DNA of 64,000 bases, from contig JAPWJX010000009.1 of NCBI GenBank assembly GCA_028283855.1, positions 62,001 to 126,000 on the forward strand, written 5' to 3'. How positions within the stretch are numbered: position 1 is the stretch's first letter; each line of letters begins with the position of its first letter. The notes under the pieces are model-generated. The model saw only the letters and a list, made by a program, of their open reading frames with translations, searched no databases and was not told the origin of the DNA. Both the position numbers and the translations under genes were made by a program. This document shows, in pieces, positions 19,460 through 26,889 of the stretch. This DNA comes from Verrucomicrobium sp. (lineage in GTDB: Bacteria; Verrucomicrobiota; Verrucomicrobiia; Methylacidiphilales; GAS474).

Positions 19460-20559
19460 GCGGCGCTTTGCCCGTCCAGGGCGTAGTCGGCCAGGTTGAT
19501 CCCCAGGGCCTTTTCGACCGGCGGATAGACCGTCGGGTCGGTCACGCTGGAGCTCATCGGCAGCAGCGATTTCTCGATGCGCAGCACCACGATTTCCGCT
19601 CCCACCTGGACTTGTCCGGCGCTGAGGGGGTGGCCCCCCAGGGTCAGGGTGGTGATCACGTCGGGATAGCTGGCGATCCGGCGCCCGTCGGCGTCGTCGA
19701 CCGCCATGTGCTCGTTCATCACGTGCAGGGTGACGCGCTCGCGGCCGGTCCCGACCTCGATGCGGCCGATGTCGAACGCCGCGTTCGTGTAGGCCACGTC
19801 CTTCGCGGTGACGGTGCCGCGGCCAATCAGGGTGCCGCCGGTATGGGAGAGGATCGCCTTCAACACGTCGGAGCCGCTTTCCTCCGCCTTCACGATCGCC
19901 TCGCCCAGGCGCAGGGCGGAGGTGATGCCGCCGATCGCGCCGTGCTGCTTCACGTAGGCGGCGTCGATCGGCAGGCGGGCGCTGGCGGCGAAGCCCCCCG
20001 CCTGGTCCGCCGCGGTCCGCAGGATCGCGGAGGTTTTCGCCACCGTGCCCCGGACGACGAGCTCCACGTAGGAGCCGGTCTCCCGCTTCCCGCCGACGAG
20101 CGTCTGCACCGTTTGCAGGTCCTTCCGGGAGGCCAGCCCCATCGCCCCCATGTCCCCGGTGGGGTGGGCGCGGATGTCGCCGGTGGCGTCGATGACTTTC
20201 AGGCCCAGAAGGGCGGCGGGAAGCCAGCCGTTGATCGAGCTGGACATGCCGTTTTGCGGGGTCATCACGCCGAAGATGGGGCGGTCGATCGCCTCCTGCA
20301 GCAGTTGCACCGCCTTGACGTAGTCGACGCCGAGCATCTGCCAGTCGGTCGTTCCGGCGGGAGCGCCGATAGCGGTCGTGGTCACAATGACGGCGTCGTT
20401 GGGGACTTCGCTCACGGGGACCAGCTCCGGCTGGCCGATGGCCACCGCCGCGCCGCCAATCTGCAGGCCGTGCTCCACCCATCCTCCGCCGCCGGAGGCG
20501 TAGATCGAGCCGCCTTTCACGGCCGCTTCGACGTCTTTCCGGGTCAAAATCCGACTCAT
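19456..20559 (-). CDS. DUF917 / S-methyl-thiohydantoin desulfurase family protein
   Basis: 367 residues. The N-terminus LTRKDVEAAVKGGSIYASGGGGWVE is characteristic of the DUF917 (S-Me-THD) family, which occurs beside hydantoinase-like and HutU-like genes. Family members include desulfurases of the thiohydantoin formed from thiourocanate. As first gene of the operon it would remove sulfur from 3-(5-oxo-2-thioxoimidazolidin-4-yl)propionate, leaving hydantoin-5-propionate on the way to glutamate. The role is inferred from family and context. There is no strong ribosome binding site. An AT-rich palindromic element lies about 50 bases upstream. Confidence 0.78.
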   Translation of the reverse strand: MSRILTRKDVEAAVKGGSIYASGGGGWVEHGLQIGGAAVAIGQPELVPVSEVPNDAVIVTTTAIGAPAGTTDWQMLGVDYVKAVQLLQEAIDRPIFGVMTPQNGMSSSINGWLPAALLGLKVIDATGDIRAHPTGDMGAMGLASRKDLQTVQTLVGGKRETGSYVELVVRGTVAKTSAILRTAADQAGGFAASARLPIDAAYVKQHGAIGGITSALRLGEAIVKAEESGSDVLKAILSHTGGTLIGRGTVTAKDVAYTNAAFDIGRIEVGTGRERVTLHVMNEHMAVDDADGRRIASYPDVITTLTLGGHPLSAGQVQVGAEIVVLRIEKSLLPMSSSVTDPTVYPPVEKALGINLADYALDGQSAA

Positions 20560-20610
20560 GGGAGGGGCAGCCTAACGAGAGAACGGAGTTGACGTCGAGT
20601 TATTTTCTAT

Positions 20611-20635
20611 ATAATCTATAGACTATAAATAGACT
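20611..20635. promoter_or_regulatory. Candidate operator upstream of the ergothioneine operon
   Basis: ATAATCTATAGACTAT at 20611-20626 contains the perfect palindrome TCTATAGA and matches the 18-bp palindrome at 21036 in 15 of 16 positions. ATAGACT occurs again 11 bases further on (20629-20635), one helical turn away. The element lies in an AT-rich pocket between the DUF917 gene and the rightward small genes, where promoters for both directions are expected. The regulator is unknown. Confidence 0.55.
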
Positions 20636-20741
20636 CTCTTCCTATTCGAAGCCGCAGGCCGCCGCTCCGTTTCCTTTGGAATCGTTCGTGCAGTGCCCGA
20701 GTGTCTTTCTTCAGTCCCTTTCTCCCGCCGAGCGGGATTCA

Positions 20742-20846
20742 ATGCGGGAGCTTTACTACGTGGCCTATCTTCAGGCCCTTAACGAGGTGAACCAAAACGG
20801 TTTGGATCACCTGGGACCGGAGGGTTTCCTTGGCCTCGACATCTGA
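20742..20846 (+). CDS. Possible small protein upstream of and overlapping yezD
   Basis: 34 residues from the ATG (MRELYYVAYLQALNEVNQNG then LDHLGPEGFLGLDI). The same frame is open upstream back to about 20622, so a TTG start at 20676 would give 56 residues including QCPSVFLQSLSPAERDS. Its 3' end overlaps the start of the YezD-like gene by 17 bases, suggesting translational coupling. I do not recognise the sequence. It is supported only by the open frame, its protein-like composition and its position. Confidence 0.35.
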   Translation: MRELYYVAYLQALNEVNQNGLDHLGPEGFLGLDI

Positions 20847-21036
20847 CTCCGCCACCACCAAGCCGGAGCGGACGGCCTCCCAGGCCGAGTTGGTCCGCCG
20901 GATCTTGCGCGCGCTTTCCGGCCTCGAATACGGCTCGGTGGAAATCGTCGTCCAAGACTCCAAGGTGGTCCAGATTGAGCGCAATCAGAAGTCCCGCTTT
21001 GCCCGTCCCCTGGAGATTCCCCCGCCGGGGATTTGA
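20830..21036 (+). CDS. YezD-family (DUF2292) small protein
   Basis: 68 residues from a TTG start with GGAGGG six bases upstream. The core LRALSGLEYGSVEIVVQDSK then VVQIERNQKSRF matches the YezD/DUF2292 family, small cytoplasmic proteins I know mainly from sulfur-assimilation and sulfonate operons. Their biochemical role is unsettled. Here the gene sits between two copies of a palindromic element, facing away from the ergothioneine operon. This supports sulfur-linked control of the locus. The nonpolar N-terminal 15 residues vary in the family, so the start is uncertain. Confidence 0.75.
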   Translation: MASTSDSATTKPERTASQAELVRRILRALSGLEYGSVEIVVQDSKVVQIERNQKSRFARPLEIPPPGI

Positions 21037-21053
21037 ATAGTCTATAGACTATT
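21036..21053. promoter_or_regulatory. Perfect 18-bp palindrome, candidate operator
   Basis: AATAGTCTATAGACTATT is identical to its own reverse complement. It begins on the last base of the YezD-like stop codon and lies 165 bases upstream of the Met/Cys-rich gene. It shares 15 of 16 central bases with the element at 20611. A dimeric repressor or activator, possibly of the Rrf2 type, is inferred from its symmetry. No regulator gene is next to it. Confidence 0.6.
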
Positions 21054-21107
21054 AATCCTTCGTGGAGAGGGATTTCCACTTGCGGATATCCGCTTCGAGG
21101 CTAAGTA

Positions 21108-21139
21108 AAGAGGACCTGTCAGCAGGGGCGTCCTTTATT
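21108..21139 (+). terminator. Weak hairpin with T-rich tail downstream of yezD
   Basis: AGGACCTG and CAGG...TCCT can pair around the loop TCAG with a four-base bulge, followed by TTTATT. It could end the YezD transcript or be part of the leader of the Met/Cys-rich gene. It is too irregular to be sure. The leader also contains the 12-bp palindrome GCGGATATCCGC at 21082-21093. Confidence 0.3.
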
Positions 21140-21218
21140 CCCGGGACGTATGGCAATCAAAGGACCGCCCGGATCCTTCGAAGGAACGGCGGCACGACAC
21201 AATCCAAGGAGAACAAAC

Positions 21219-21641
21219 ATGAATTCGATGATGACGATGGACCGCGCGATGGGCATGCCCATGCAGGGCGGAATGAACAACATGATGATGGTCCCCCGCT
21301 GCACGCTCAAGATGGAGAAGTGCGAGAACGGGATGAAGATGATGGCCTCCTGCAAGGACGCCGCCGCCATGGCCATGATGAAGAACCTCTGCACCATGCT
21401 GGACGGCGGCATGATGAGCTGCCACATGCTGATGAACGGCATGATGGTGATGGCCTGCAACATGACCATGGGCGTCTGCAAGTGCGAGATGACCGCCGAA
21501 GGCATGTGCTGCACCTGGACCAGCGAAGACGCGAAGTGCTGCCAGATGATCCAGGAGTGCTGCGACTGCATGACGGCGATGATGGCCTGCGGCTGCACCT
21601 GCTGCGTCTGCATGAACGGCACGCCCGTTTGCTGCTGCTAA
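21219..21641 (+). CDS. Met/Cys-rich protein, putative thiophilic-metal or sulfur-storage protein
   Basis: 140 residues from an ATG with a good ribosome binding site (CCAAGGAGAAC, seven bases away). The frame continues upstream, but only this start has a site. By my count 35 residues are Met and 23 are Cys, 41 percent of the protein. Met dominates the N-terminal half and Cys pairs or triplets dominate the C-terminal half, which ends in three Cys. Two halves look duplicated. There is no signal peptide, so it should be cytoplasmic. It could chelate Cu(I), Zn or similar metals, or serve as a reduced-sulfur store. A strong terminator follows. The frame is not a low-complexity accident, since codons vary normally. 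Confidence 0.85.
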   Translation: MNSMMTMDRAMGMPMQGGMNNMMMVPRCTLKMEKCENGMKMMASCKDAAAMAMMKNLCTMLDGGMMSCHMLMNGMMVMACNMTMGVCKCEMTAEGMCCTWTSEDAKCCQMIQECCDCMTAMMACGCTCCVCMNGTPVCCC

Positions 21642-21664
21642 GCTAGCCTTCGACCACGCAAAAA

Positions 21665-21702
21665 CGCCCGGCTCTCCGCGATGGAGGGCCGGGCGTTTTT
21701 TT
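21665..21702 (+). terminator. Intrinsic terminator of the Met/Cys-rich gene
   Basis: A GC-rich stem CGCCCGGC/GCCGGGCG is extended inward by CTCC/GGAG and followed by seven Ts. A run of four As on the left may let it also stop leftward transcription from the tRNA-Thr gene. Confidence 0.9.
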
Positions 21703-21735
21703 GCGTCCGTGGATTGCCGAAAGAAAAAGGGGGGG

Positions 21736-21807
21736 AGCCGCTTATCGGATTTGAACCGATGACCCACGCTTTACGAAAGCGTTGCTCTACCACTGAGCTA
21801 AAGCGGC
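21736..21807 (-). tRNA. tRNA-Thr(CGT)
   Basis: The reverse strand forms a full cloverleaf: acceptor GCCGCTT/AAGCGGC, D arm TAGCTCAGTGGTAGAGC, anticodon stem ACGCT/AGCGT with loop TTCGTAA, and T arm ATCGGTTCAAATCCGAT. The anticodon CGT reads the Thr codon ACG. The CCA end is not encoded. Confidence 0.95.
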
Positions 21808-21901
21808 GAAGGAAAGAGGACTCTAAAAGACCGATGCCCGGCTTGGCAAGTGCGGGCTATTGGCGCGCCGCTTCTTCACGGTCTAACTGGCAAGGGGGGA
21901 C

Positions 21902-22195
21902 CTAATCGGCCTTCTTCCGTTTTTTATAATGGGGGGAAGAGATGGAGTTCGTTTTCATTTTGATGGCGGGAAATTCCTGGGAAAATAGCTCCGAGGCCGT
22001 CAGGCCGTAGACTTTTGCAATCTGCCCAATGAGGCGGATGGAAACATTCGGGCGCCTGCCAAGCTCAATGTCTTGGTAGTGGGGATAGGATATGCCGGCC
22101 AATTCCGCAAAGTGCAATTGGGTCAACCCCGCCTTCCGTCGCAGCTCTTTCACTCGCATCCTGAAGAATCCCTCTATTTCTGTCTGGGTGGACAC
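21902..22195 (-). CDS. XRE-family helix-turn-helix regulator
   Basis: 97 residues. The segment VKELRRKAGLTQLHFAELAG then ISYPHYQDIELGRRPNVS is a classic Cro/C1-type helix-turn-helix. The C-terminal tail is short and basic. It is divergent from a small membrane protein, and a perfect 14-bp inverted repeat lies between the two, a probable site of autoregulation. Base composition is lower in GC than in the flanking chromosome, as in the next two genes, which suggests acquisition by transfer. It is too small to carry a ligand domain. Confidence 0.85.
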   Translation of the reverse strand: MSTQTEIEGFFRMRVKELRRKAGLTQLHFAELAGISYPHYQDIELGRRPNVSIRLIGQIAKVYGLTASELFSQEFPAIKMKTNSISSPHYKKRKKAD

Positions 22196-22226
22196 CCGCT
22201 GATCTTTAAGAGTGCATTACACAATT

Positions 22227-22274
22227 AACACAGGCTAAAGCCGGTTCTTATTGACGCGTACTTTAGCCTGTGTT
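22227..22274. promoter_or_regulatory. 14-bp inverted repeat between divergent genes
   Basis: AACACAGGCTAAAG (22227-22240) and its exact complement CTTTAGCCTGTGTT (22261-22274) are separated by 20 bases that include TTGACG. The element lies between the XRE gene and the membrane-peptide gene. It is a likely operator for the XRE protein, though a transcript hairpin is also possible. Confidence 0.6.
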
Positions 22275-22286
22275 TGTTGTTCTTGC

Positions 22287-22490
22287 ATGTCTCATATTGA
22301 GGAAAGGGAGCCGCGCCGGTTCCGGGACGGGGTCCTGGAATTTCTCATCAACTGGATCATTTGCCTTGTCTGCGGAGGCTTCTTGATGGCGTTGGGAGCC
22401 TTCCTTTACGGCTATTTCGGGATAGGTCACGCCTCCCTTTTGGCGCTGCTTTTGTCAGGGCTCTTTGCGGCGTTTATTTTGCCCCGCTGA
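22287..22490 (+). CDS. Small two-helix membrane protein
   Basis: 67 residues from ATG (MSHIEEREPRRFRDGVLEF). A charged N-terminus precedes two hydrophobic segments (about 23-44 and 48-63). No family is recognised. It overlaps nothing but ends 7 bases before the acyltransferase start, so the two are probably cotranscribed under the XRE-linked inverted repeat. Confidence 0.55.
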   Translation: MSHIEEREPRRFRDGVLEFLINWIICLVCGGFLMALGAFLYGYFGIGHASLLALLLSGLFAAFILPR

Positions 22491-22497
22491 TTTTCCC

Positions 22498-23424
22498 GTG
22501 CCTTATTTTTCCCAATTGGACGCGCTCCGCTTCGCGGCGGCGCTCCTGGTCGTATGGAGCCATGCCATTGGGAATAACGCCTTTCATCACGGGGAGCTGG
22601 GGCGCTTGGGGGTGCTCGTGTTTTTTCTCATTTCGGGGTTCGTGAATTATCAGTCTTTGCTTAAGGACGCTTCTCTTTCCCGGTTTGGCATAAAAAGGTT
22701 TTTCCGGCTTTATCCCGCTTTCATGGTGTCGCTTTTGGCCGCGGCTGCCTGCTGGGGGATTACGATTCCCCAGTTGCTTTGCAATGTGACGATGCTGCCT
22801 TCTTTATTGGGGCAAAGGGAAGCGATTGGGGTTTATTGGACGTTGGAGATAGAGGTGCTTTTCTATCTGTCGCTTTTGTTTTTTAGCCGGTTGGAATTGC
22901 TTCAGAGGCCCGTGTTTTTAGTTGCTGCTATATCGGCTTTTGTGACCTCCGGCCTATATTGGCAGCATCTTCGAAATATTGGAGCAATCCATCCTCCTGA
23001 CGCTTATCGTAAGTTTCTGCTCTTTTTTGCGGTCCTTTATTTGGGAGCCCTGTATGGATGGGCTTGGCAGCGGAGCGCATGGAAATACGCCTTATTTGGG
23101 ACCGTGCTCGCAATGGGGGCGCTGTCTATCCCTAGCCATGCCAGGCTGTGGGAATTGGCAACTTATTGGATGTCCCCTGTAATCTTCTGGGGCGTGTTGA
23201 AATGGGGTGCGAACATGCCTCAATGGATTTCGGGGCTGGGGAAGCTCGCTTACTCCATGTACTTATTTCATCCGTTTCTGGTTCAGTGGCTTCCGAGTAA
23301 TTGGGTGGCCAGATGCGTTGCTCTTCCCATTTTGACCATCCCGCTGGCTTTCCTGGTCTATTTCTTGGTGGAAGACCCGTTGAATCGGCTGGGCCATCAC
23401 CTTGCCAAGGCGGGGCGGGACTGA
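22498..23424 (+). CDS. Acyltransferase 3 family membrane protein
   Basis: 308 residues from a GTG start, chosen because MPYFSQLDALRFAAALLVVWSHA matches the typical start of this family. The His in VVWSHA and the Arg in FFRLYPAF correspond to the conserved first-helix His and the R-x10-F region of O-acyltransferases such as OafA. About ten membrane segments are present. It would transfer acetyl or another acyl group to a surface polysaccharide. It lies in a lower-GC patch. The stop is four bases from the convergent downstream gene. Confidence 0.85.
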   Translation: MPYFSQLDALRFAAALLVVWSHAIGNNAFHHGELGRLGVLVFFLISGFVNYQSLLKDASLSRFGIKRFFRLYPAFMVSLLAAAACWGITIPQLLCNVTMLPSLLGQREAIGVYWTLEIEVLFYLSLLFFSRLELLQRPVFLVAAISAFVTSGLYWQHLRNIGAIHPPDAYRKFLLFFAVLYLGALYGWAWQRSAWKYALFGTVLAMGALSIPSHARLWELATYWMSPVIFWGVLKWGANMPQWISGLGKLAYSMYLFHPFLVQWLPSNWVARCVALPILTIPLAFLVYFLVEDPLNRLGHHLAKAGRD

Positions 23425-23428
23425 CGGG

Positions 23429-23794
23429 CTATTGCGCGGAACCTTCGATCGCCCCGGAAGGGGTGACGGGGGCGATGTTCAGGATGACGCTGTGGTGGGC
23501 GGCGTCTTCCTCGATGACTAGGAGGACGGTGTAGGCGCCGTGCTGGCCCTTCGGCTTGGCGCGGAAGCCGTAGGGAAGGACGGGAACGCCCTGGCGGTTG
23601 GTGAAGGTGCGCCCGCCGTTGACGGCCCAGCCGACGTCCTCGACTTCCAGGGTCTTCCGCACGAAGTCGAGGAGGCCGGGGGCTTTCTTTAGTTGCGGCA
23701 CGGCGTCCTCCTGGAAGCCGACGCTGCCGCCCTCCGCGCGCAGGGGCGCGGCGGCGGCCAGGAGGACGGCGGCGAGAAGGATGAGGGCGCGCAC
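23429..23794 (-). CDS. Small secreted hypothetical protein
   Basis: 121 residues from a GTG start. The N-terminus RALILLAAVLLAAAAPLRAEGG is a signal peptide with an AEG cleavage region. The mature domain of about 100 residues is mixed alpha/beta in appearance with no motif I recognise. It follows aconitase by only 11 bases on the same strand and may be cotranscribed, though a functional tie is not evident. Confidence 0.65.
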   Translation of the reverse strand: MRALILLAAVLLAAAAPLRAEGGSVGFQEDAVPQLKKAPGLLDFVRKTLEVEDVGWAVNGGRTFTNRQGVPVLPYGFRAKPKGQHGAYTVLLVIEEDAAHHSVILNIAPVTPSGAIEGSAQ

Positions 23795-23805
23795 GGACTA
23801 TGCCC

Positions 23806-26529
23806 CTATCGCTTCAGGATCTGCCGCAGGACGTAGGGCAGGATGCCGCCGTGGCGGTAGTAGTCGACCTCGATGGCGGTGTCGATCCGGCAGACGATGG
23901 GGACGGTCTGCGTGGAGCCGTCGGCGCGGGTGATTTCCAGGGTGAGCTTCTGGCGGGGCTTCACGTCGTCGGTCAGGCCCAGGATGCTGAAGGTTTCCGT
24001 GCCGTCGAGGCCGAGGGTCTTGGCGTTGGTCTTTTCCTCGAAGCAGCAGGGCAGGACGCCCATGCCGACGAGGTTGCTGCGGTGGATGCGCTCGAAGCTT
24101 TCGGCGACGACGGCGCGGACGCCGAGGAGGCGGGTGCCCTTGGCGGCCCAGTCGCGGGAGCTGCCGGTGCCGTATTCCTGGCCGGCGAAGACGACGAGGG
24201 GGACGCTTTCCTTCTTATACTTCATGGCGGCGTCGTAGATGGGGAGGACTTCGCCGTCGGGCTGGTGCTTGGTGACGCCGCCTTCGACGCCGGGGACCAT
24301 GAGGTTCTTGATGCGGACGTTGGCGAAGGTGCCGCGGGTCATGACCTGGTCGTTGCCGCGGCGGGCGCCGTAGCTGTTGAAGTCTTCCCACTTCACGCCG
24401 TGTTCCAGGAGGTATTGGCCGGCGGGGGAGGTCTTCTTGATGCTGCCGGCGGGGGAGATGTGGTCGGTGGTGACGGAGTCGCCGAAGATGCCCATGGCGC
24501 GGGCGCCCTGGATGTCGGCGATGTGGCCGGCTTCCAGGCCGAAGCCGGCGAAGAAGGGCGGCTCCTGGATGTAGGTGCTCTCCGTGTTCCAGGCGTACGT
24601 CTCGCCGACGGAGCTGGGGATCTCGTTCCAGGCGGGGTTCTGCTCGGCGAAGTCCTTGTAGAGTTTCCGGTAGGATTCGGGCTGAAGGGAGGTTTGGATG
24701 GTGTCTTTGATCTGCTGGAGGGTGGGCCAGAGGTCGCGCAGGTAGACGGGCTGGCCGTCCTTGCCGGTGCCCAGGGGTTCTTTCGTCAGGTCGATGTCGA
24801 CGCGGCCCGCCAGGGCGAAGGCGACGACGAGCGGGGGCGACATGAGGAAGTTGGCGCGGATGTTCTGGTGGACGCGGGCTTCGAAGTTGCGGTTGCCGGA
24901 GAGGACGCTGGCGGCGACCAGGTCGTTTTTGACGATGGCGTCTTCCACCGGCCCGTCCAGGGGGCCGGAGTTGCCGATGCAGGTGGTGCACCCGTAGCCG
25001 ACGGTCTGGAAGCCGAGCTGGTCGAGGTAGGGGGTGAGGCCCGCCTTGTTAAGGTAGTCGGTGACGACGCGGGAGCCGGGGGCCAGGGAGGTTTTCACCG
25101 CCGGGTTGACGGTGAGGCCCGCTTCCACGGCTTTCTTGGCCAGGAGGCCCGCGGCGAGCATGACGGAGGGGTTGCTGGTGTTGGTGCAGCTGGTGATGGC
25201 GGCGATGAGGACGCTGCCGTTGCCGACCTGCGCCTCGACCGGCTGCGGGTGGGAGGGGCCGTTGAGGGTGACGGGGGTGCGGAAGGAGAGTTCCTCCGCC
25301 TTCTTGCCGAAGCCGTTTTCCGCGACGGGGCGGGCGAAGGAGGTGGTGAAGTTTTCCTTGAGCTGGGGCAGGGGGACGCGGTCCTGCGGGCGCTTGGGCC
25401 CGGCGACGCTGGGCTGCACGTCGGCCAGGTTCAGCTCCAGGCTGGCGCTGTAGACGATGCCGTCTTCCTTCGTGGGGATGCCGAAGAGGTTCTGCGCCTT
25501 GTAGTAGTTCTCGAAGAGGGCGACCTGCTCTTCCGTGCGGCCGGTGGCGCGCAGGTAGTTGACCGATTCCTGGTCGACGGGGAAGTAGCCCATGGTGGCG
25601 CCGTATTCCGGGGCCATGTTGGCGATGGTGGCGCGGTCCGGCAGGGGGAGGGAGGCAGCGCCGGGGCCGTAGAATTCGACGAATTTGCCGACGACCTTGA
25701 ACTTGCGCAGCATCTCGGTGACGTTCAGGGCCAGGTCGGTGGCGGTGACGCCCTCGCGGAGCGATCCGGTCAGGTGGACGCCGACGACTTCCGGGGTGAG
25801 GAAGTAGACGGGCTGGCCGAGCATGCCCGCCTCCGCCTCGATGCCGCCCACGCCCCAGCCGACGATGCCCAGGCCGTTGATCATGGTGGTGTGGGAGTCG
25901 GTGCCGACGAGGGTGTCCGGGTAGAACATGCTGCCCTGGGTGAAGACGCCCTTGGCCAGGTATTCGAGGTTCACCTGGTGGACGATGCCGATGCCGGGCG
26001 GGACGACTTTGAAGGTCTCGAAGGCCTGCTGGCCCCACTTGAGGAATTCGTAGCGCTCCCGGTTGCGAAGGAATTCGATCTGGAGGTTTTTGGCGAAGGC
26101 GTCGGCCGTGCCCGCCACGTCGACCTGGACGGAGTGGTCGACGACGAGGTCGACGGGGACGAGGGGCTCGATGAGTTTGGGATCGCGGTTGAGCTTGGCC
26201 ACCGCGCCGCGCATGGCGGCCAGGTCGACCAGGAGGGGGACGCCGGTGAAGTCCTGCAGGACGATGCGGGCGACGACGAAGGGGATCTCCTCCAGCACGG
26301 GGGCGGCGGCGTTCCAGTTGGCCAGGGTGCGGACGTCGTTCTCGCTCACTCGCTTGCCGTCGTAATTACGCAAAACGGATTCCAGGACGATCCGGATGCT
26401 CACGGGCAGCTTGCTGATAGGGCCCACCCCGGCTTTTTCCAGTGCAGGCAGGGAGTAGTAGTGGCCCTTGCCCCCCGTCGGAAGTTCTAGCGTCTGGAGA
26501 GTGTCGAAAAGGTTGTGGGGGGTGCTCAT
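23806..26529 (-). CDS. acnA: Aconitate hydratase A
   Basis: 907 residues, the normal length of AcnA/IRP-type aconitase. Recognisable blocks include [25 protein letters not shown], the [4Fe-4S] ligand regions [12 protein letters not shown] and [13 protein letters not shown], and the C-terminal [10 protein letters not shown] swivel motif. It isomerises citrate to isocitrate in the TCA cycle. The gene is monocistronic apart from the small secreted-protein gene downstream. A possible leftward promoter (TTGTCA, 16 bases, TACATT) lies at 26546-26573. Confidence 0.97.
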   Translation of the reverse strand: MSTPHNLFDTLQTLELPTGGKGHYYSLPALEKAGVGPISKLPVSIRIVLESVLRNYDGKRVSENDVRTLANWNAAAPVLEEIPFVVARIVLQDFTGVPLLVDLAAMRGAVAKLNRDPKLIEPLVPVDLVVDHSVQVDVAGTADAFAKNLQIEFLRNRERYEFLKWGQQAFETFKVVPPGIGIVHQVNLEYLAKGVFTQGSMFYPDTLVGTDSHTTMINGLGIVGWGVGGIEAEAGMLGQPVYFLTPEVVGVHLTGSLREGVTATDLALNVTEMLRKFKVVGKFVEFYGPGAASLPLPDRATIANMAPEYGATMGYFPVDQESVNYLRATGRTEEQVALFENYYKAQNLFGIPTKEDGIVYSASLELNLADVQPSVAGPKRPQDRVPLPQLKENFTTSFARPVAENGFGKKAEELSFRTPVTLNGPSHPQPVEAQVGNGSVLIAAITSCTNTSNPSVMLAAGLLAKKAVEAGLTVNPAVKTSLAPGSRVVTDYLNKAGLTPYLDQLGFQTVGYGCTTCIGNSGPLDGPVEDAIVKNDLVAASVLSGNRNFEARVHQNIRANFLMSPPLVVAFALAGRVDIDLTKEPLGTGKDGQPVYLRDLWPTLQQIKDTIQTSLQPESYRKLYKDFAEQNPAWNEIPSSVGETYAWNTESTYIQEPPFFAGFGLEAGHIADIQGARAMGIFGDSVTTDHISPAGSIKKTSPAGQYLLEHGVKWEDFNSYGARRGNDQVMTRGTFANVRIKNLMVPGVEGGVTKHQPDGEVLPIYDAAMKYKKESVPLVVFAGQEYGTGSSRDWAAKGTRLLGVRAVVAESFERIHRSNLVGMGVLPCCFEEKTNAKTLGLDGTETFSILGLTDDVKPRQKLTLEITRADGSTQTVPIVCRIDTAIEVDYYRHGGILPYVLRQILKR

Positions 26530-26626
26530 GAGATAAGTAAAACTTAATGTAATATCCCCTCCATTTTTGACAATCCTACGTTTGCCTAAAAAGGGATTTT
26601 ACGATAGCATTTGCCCTATCATCGGG

Positions 26627-26642
26627 GCCCGCCTTTGCGGGC
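26627..26642. repeat. Short GC-rich hairpin in the acnA-phrB interval
   Basis: GCCCGC and GCGGGC pair around the loop CTTT. It lies upstream of the small open frame at 26691. There is no following T run on either strand strong enough to call a terminator. The rest of 26530-26690 shows no gene. Confidence 0.4.
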
Positions 26643-26690
26643 AGGGCTGTTCAGAAAACACGAGAACCGCAAACAAACCAGAAAAGACGA

Positions 26691-26855
26691 ATGAAAAGTT
26701 CCAATGCCTGGAGTGAATCGAGCTCGAAGTTGAACAAAAACCCCTTCCGCGCCGCCGACTGCCGCGGGGAGAAACCCCAGCTTCATCGCTATGAGCGGCG
26801 GAAGGTCCGCCAGCTCATCCGAACCAGCGATTGGTCTCCCGAGGACGGGGGCTAG
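26691..26855 (+). CDS. Possible small basic hypothetical protein
   Basis: 54 residues: MKSSNAWSESSSKLNKNPFR at the start and QLIRTSDWSPEDGG at the end, with an Arg-rich middle (YERRKVRQL). A GAAAAGACGA sequence precedes the ATG. It fills most of the interval between aconitase and photolyase. No homologue is recognised, and support is limited to the open frame, the start context and protein-like composition. Confidence 0.4.
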   Translation: MKSSNAWSESSSKLNKNPFRAADCRGEKPQLHRYERRKVRQLIRTSDWSPEDGG

Positions 26856-26889
26856 CTTTCTCCTTCGTCCGGCTCCATGTTAGGGCCGG

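Noticed and set aside
21054-21218. A SAM or other sulfur riboswitch in the leader of the Met/Cys-rich gene
   Set aside because: Only short hairpins were found, and none matched a riboswitch consensus I know. A covariance-model search would be decisive.
21736-23428. Integrative element using tRNA-Thr as attachment site
   Set aside because: The islet is at the 5' side of the tRNA gene, no repeat of the tRNA 3' end and no integrase were found.
23800-26490. Very long open frame (about 896 codons) antisense to aconitase
   Set aside because: High GC removes stop codons in the opposite frame. The translated product is a Gly/Val/Ala/Asp-rich artefact, and acnA on the other strand has full family motifs.
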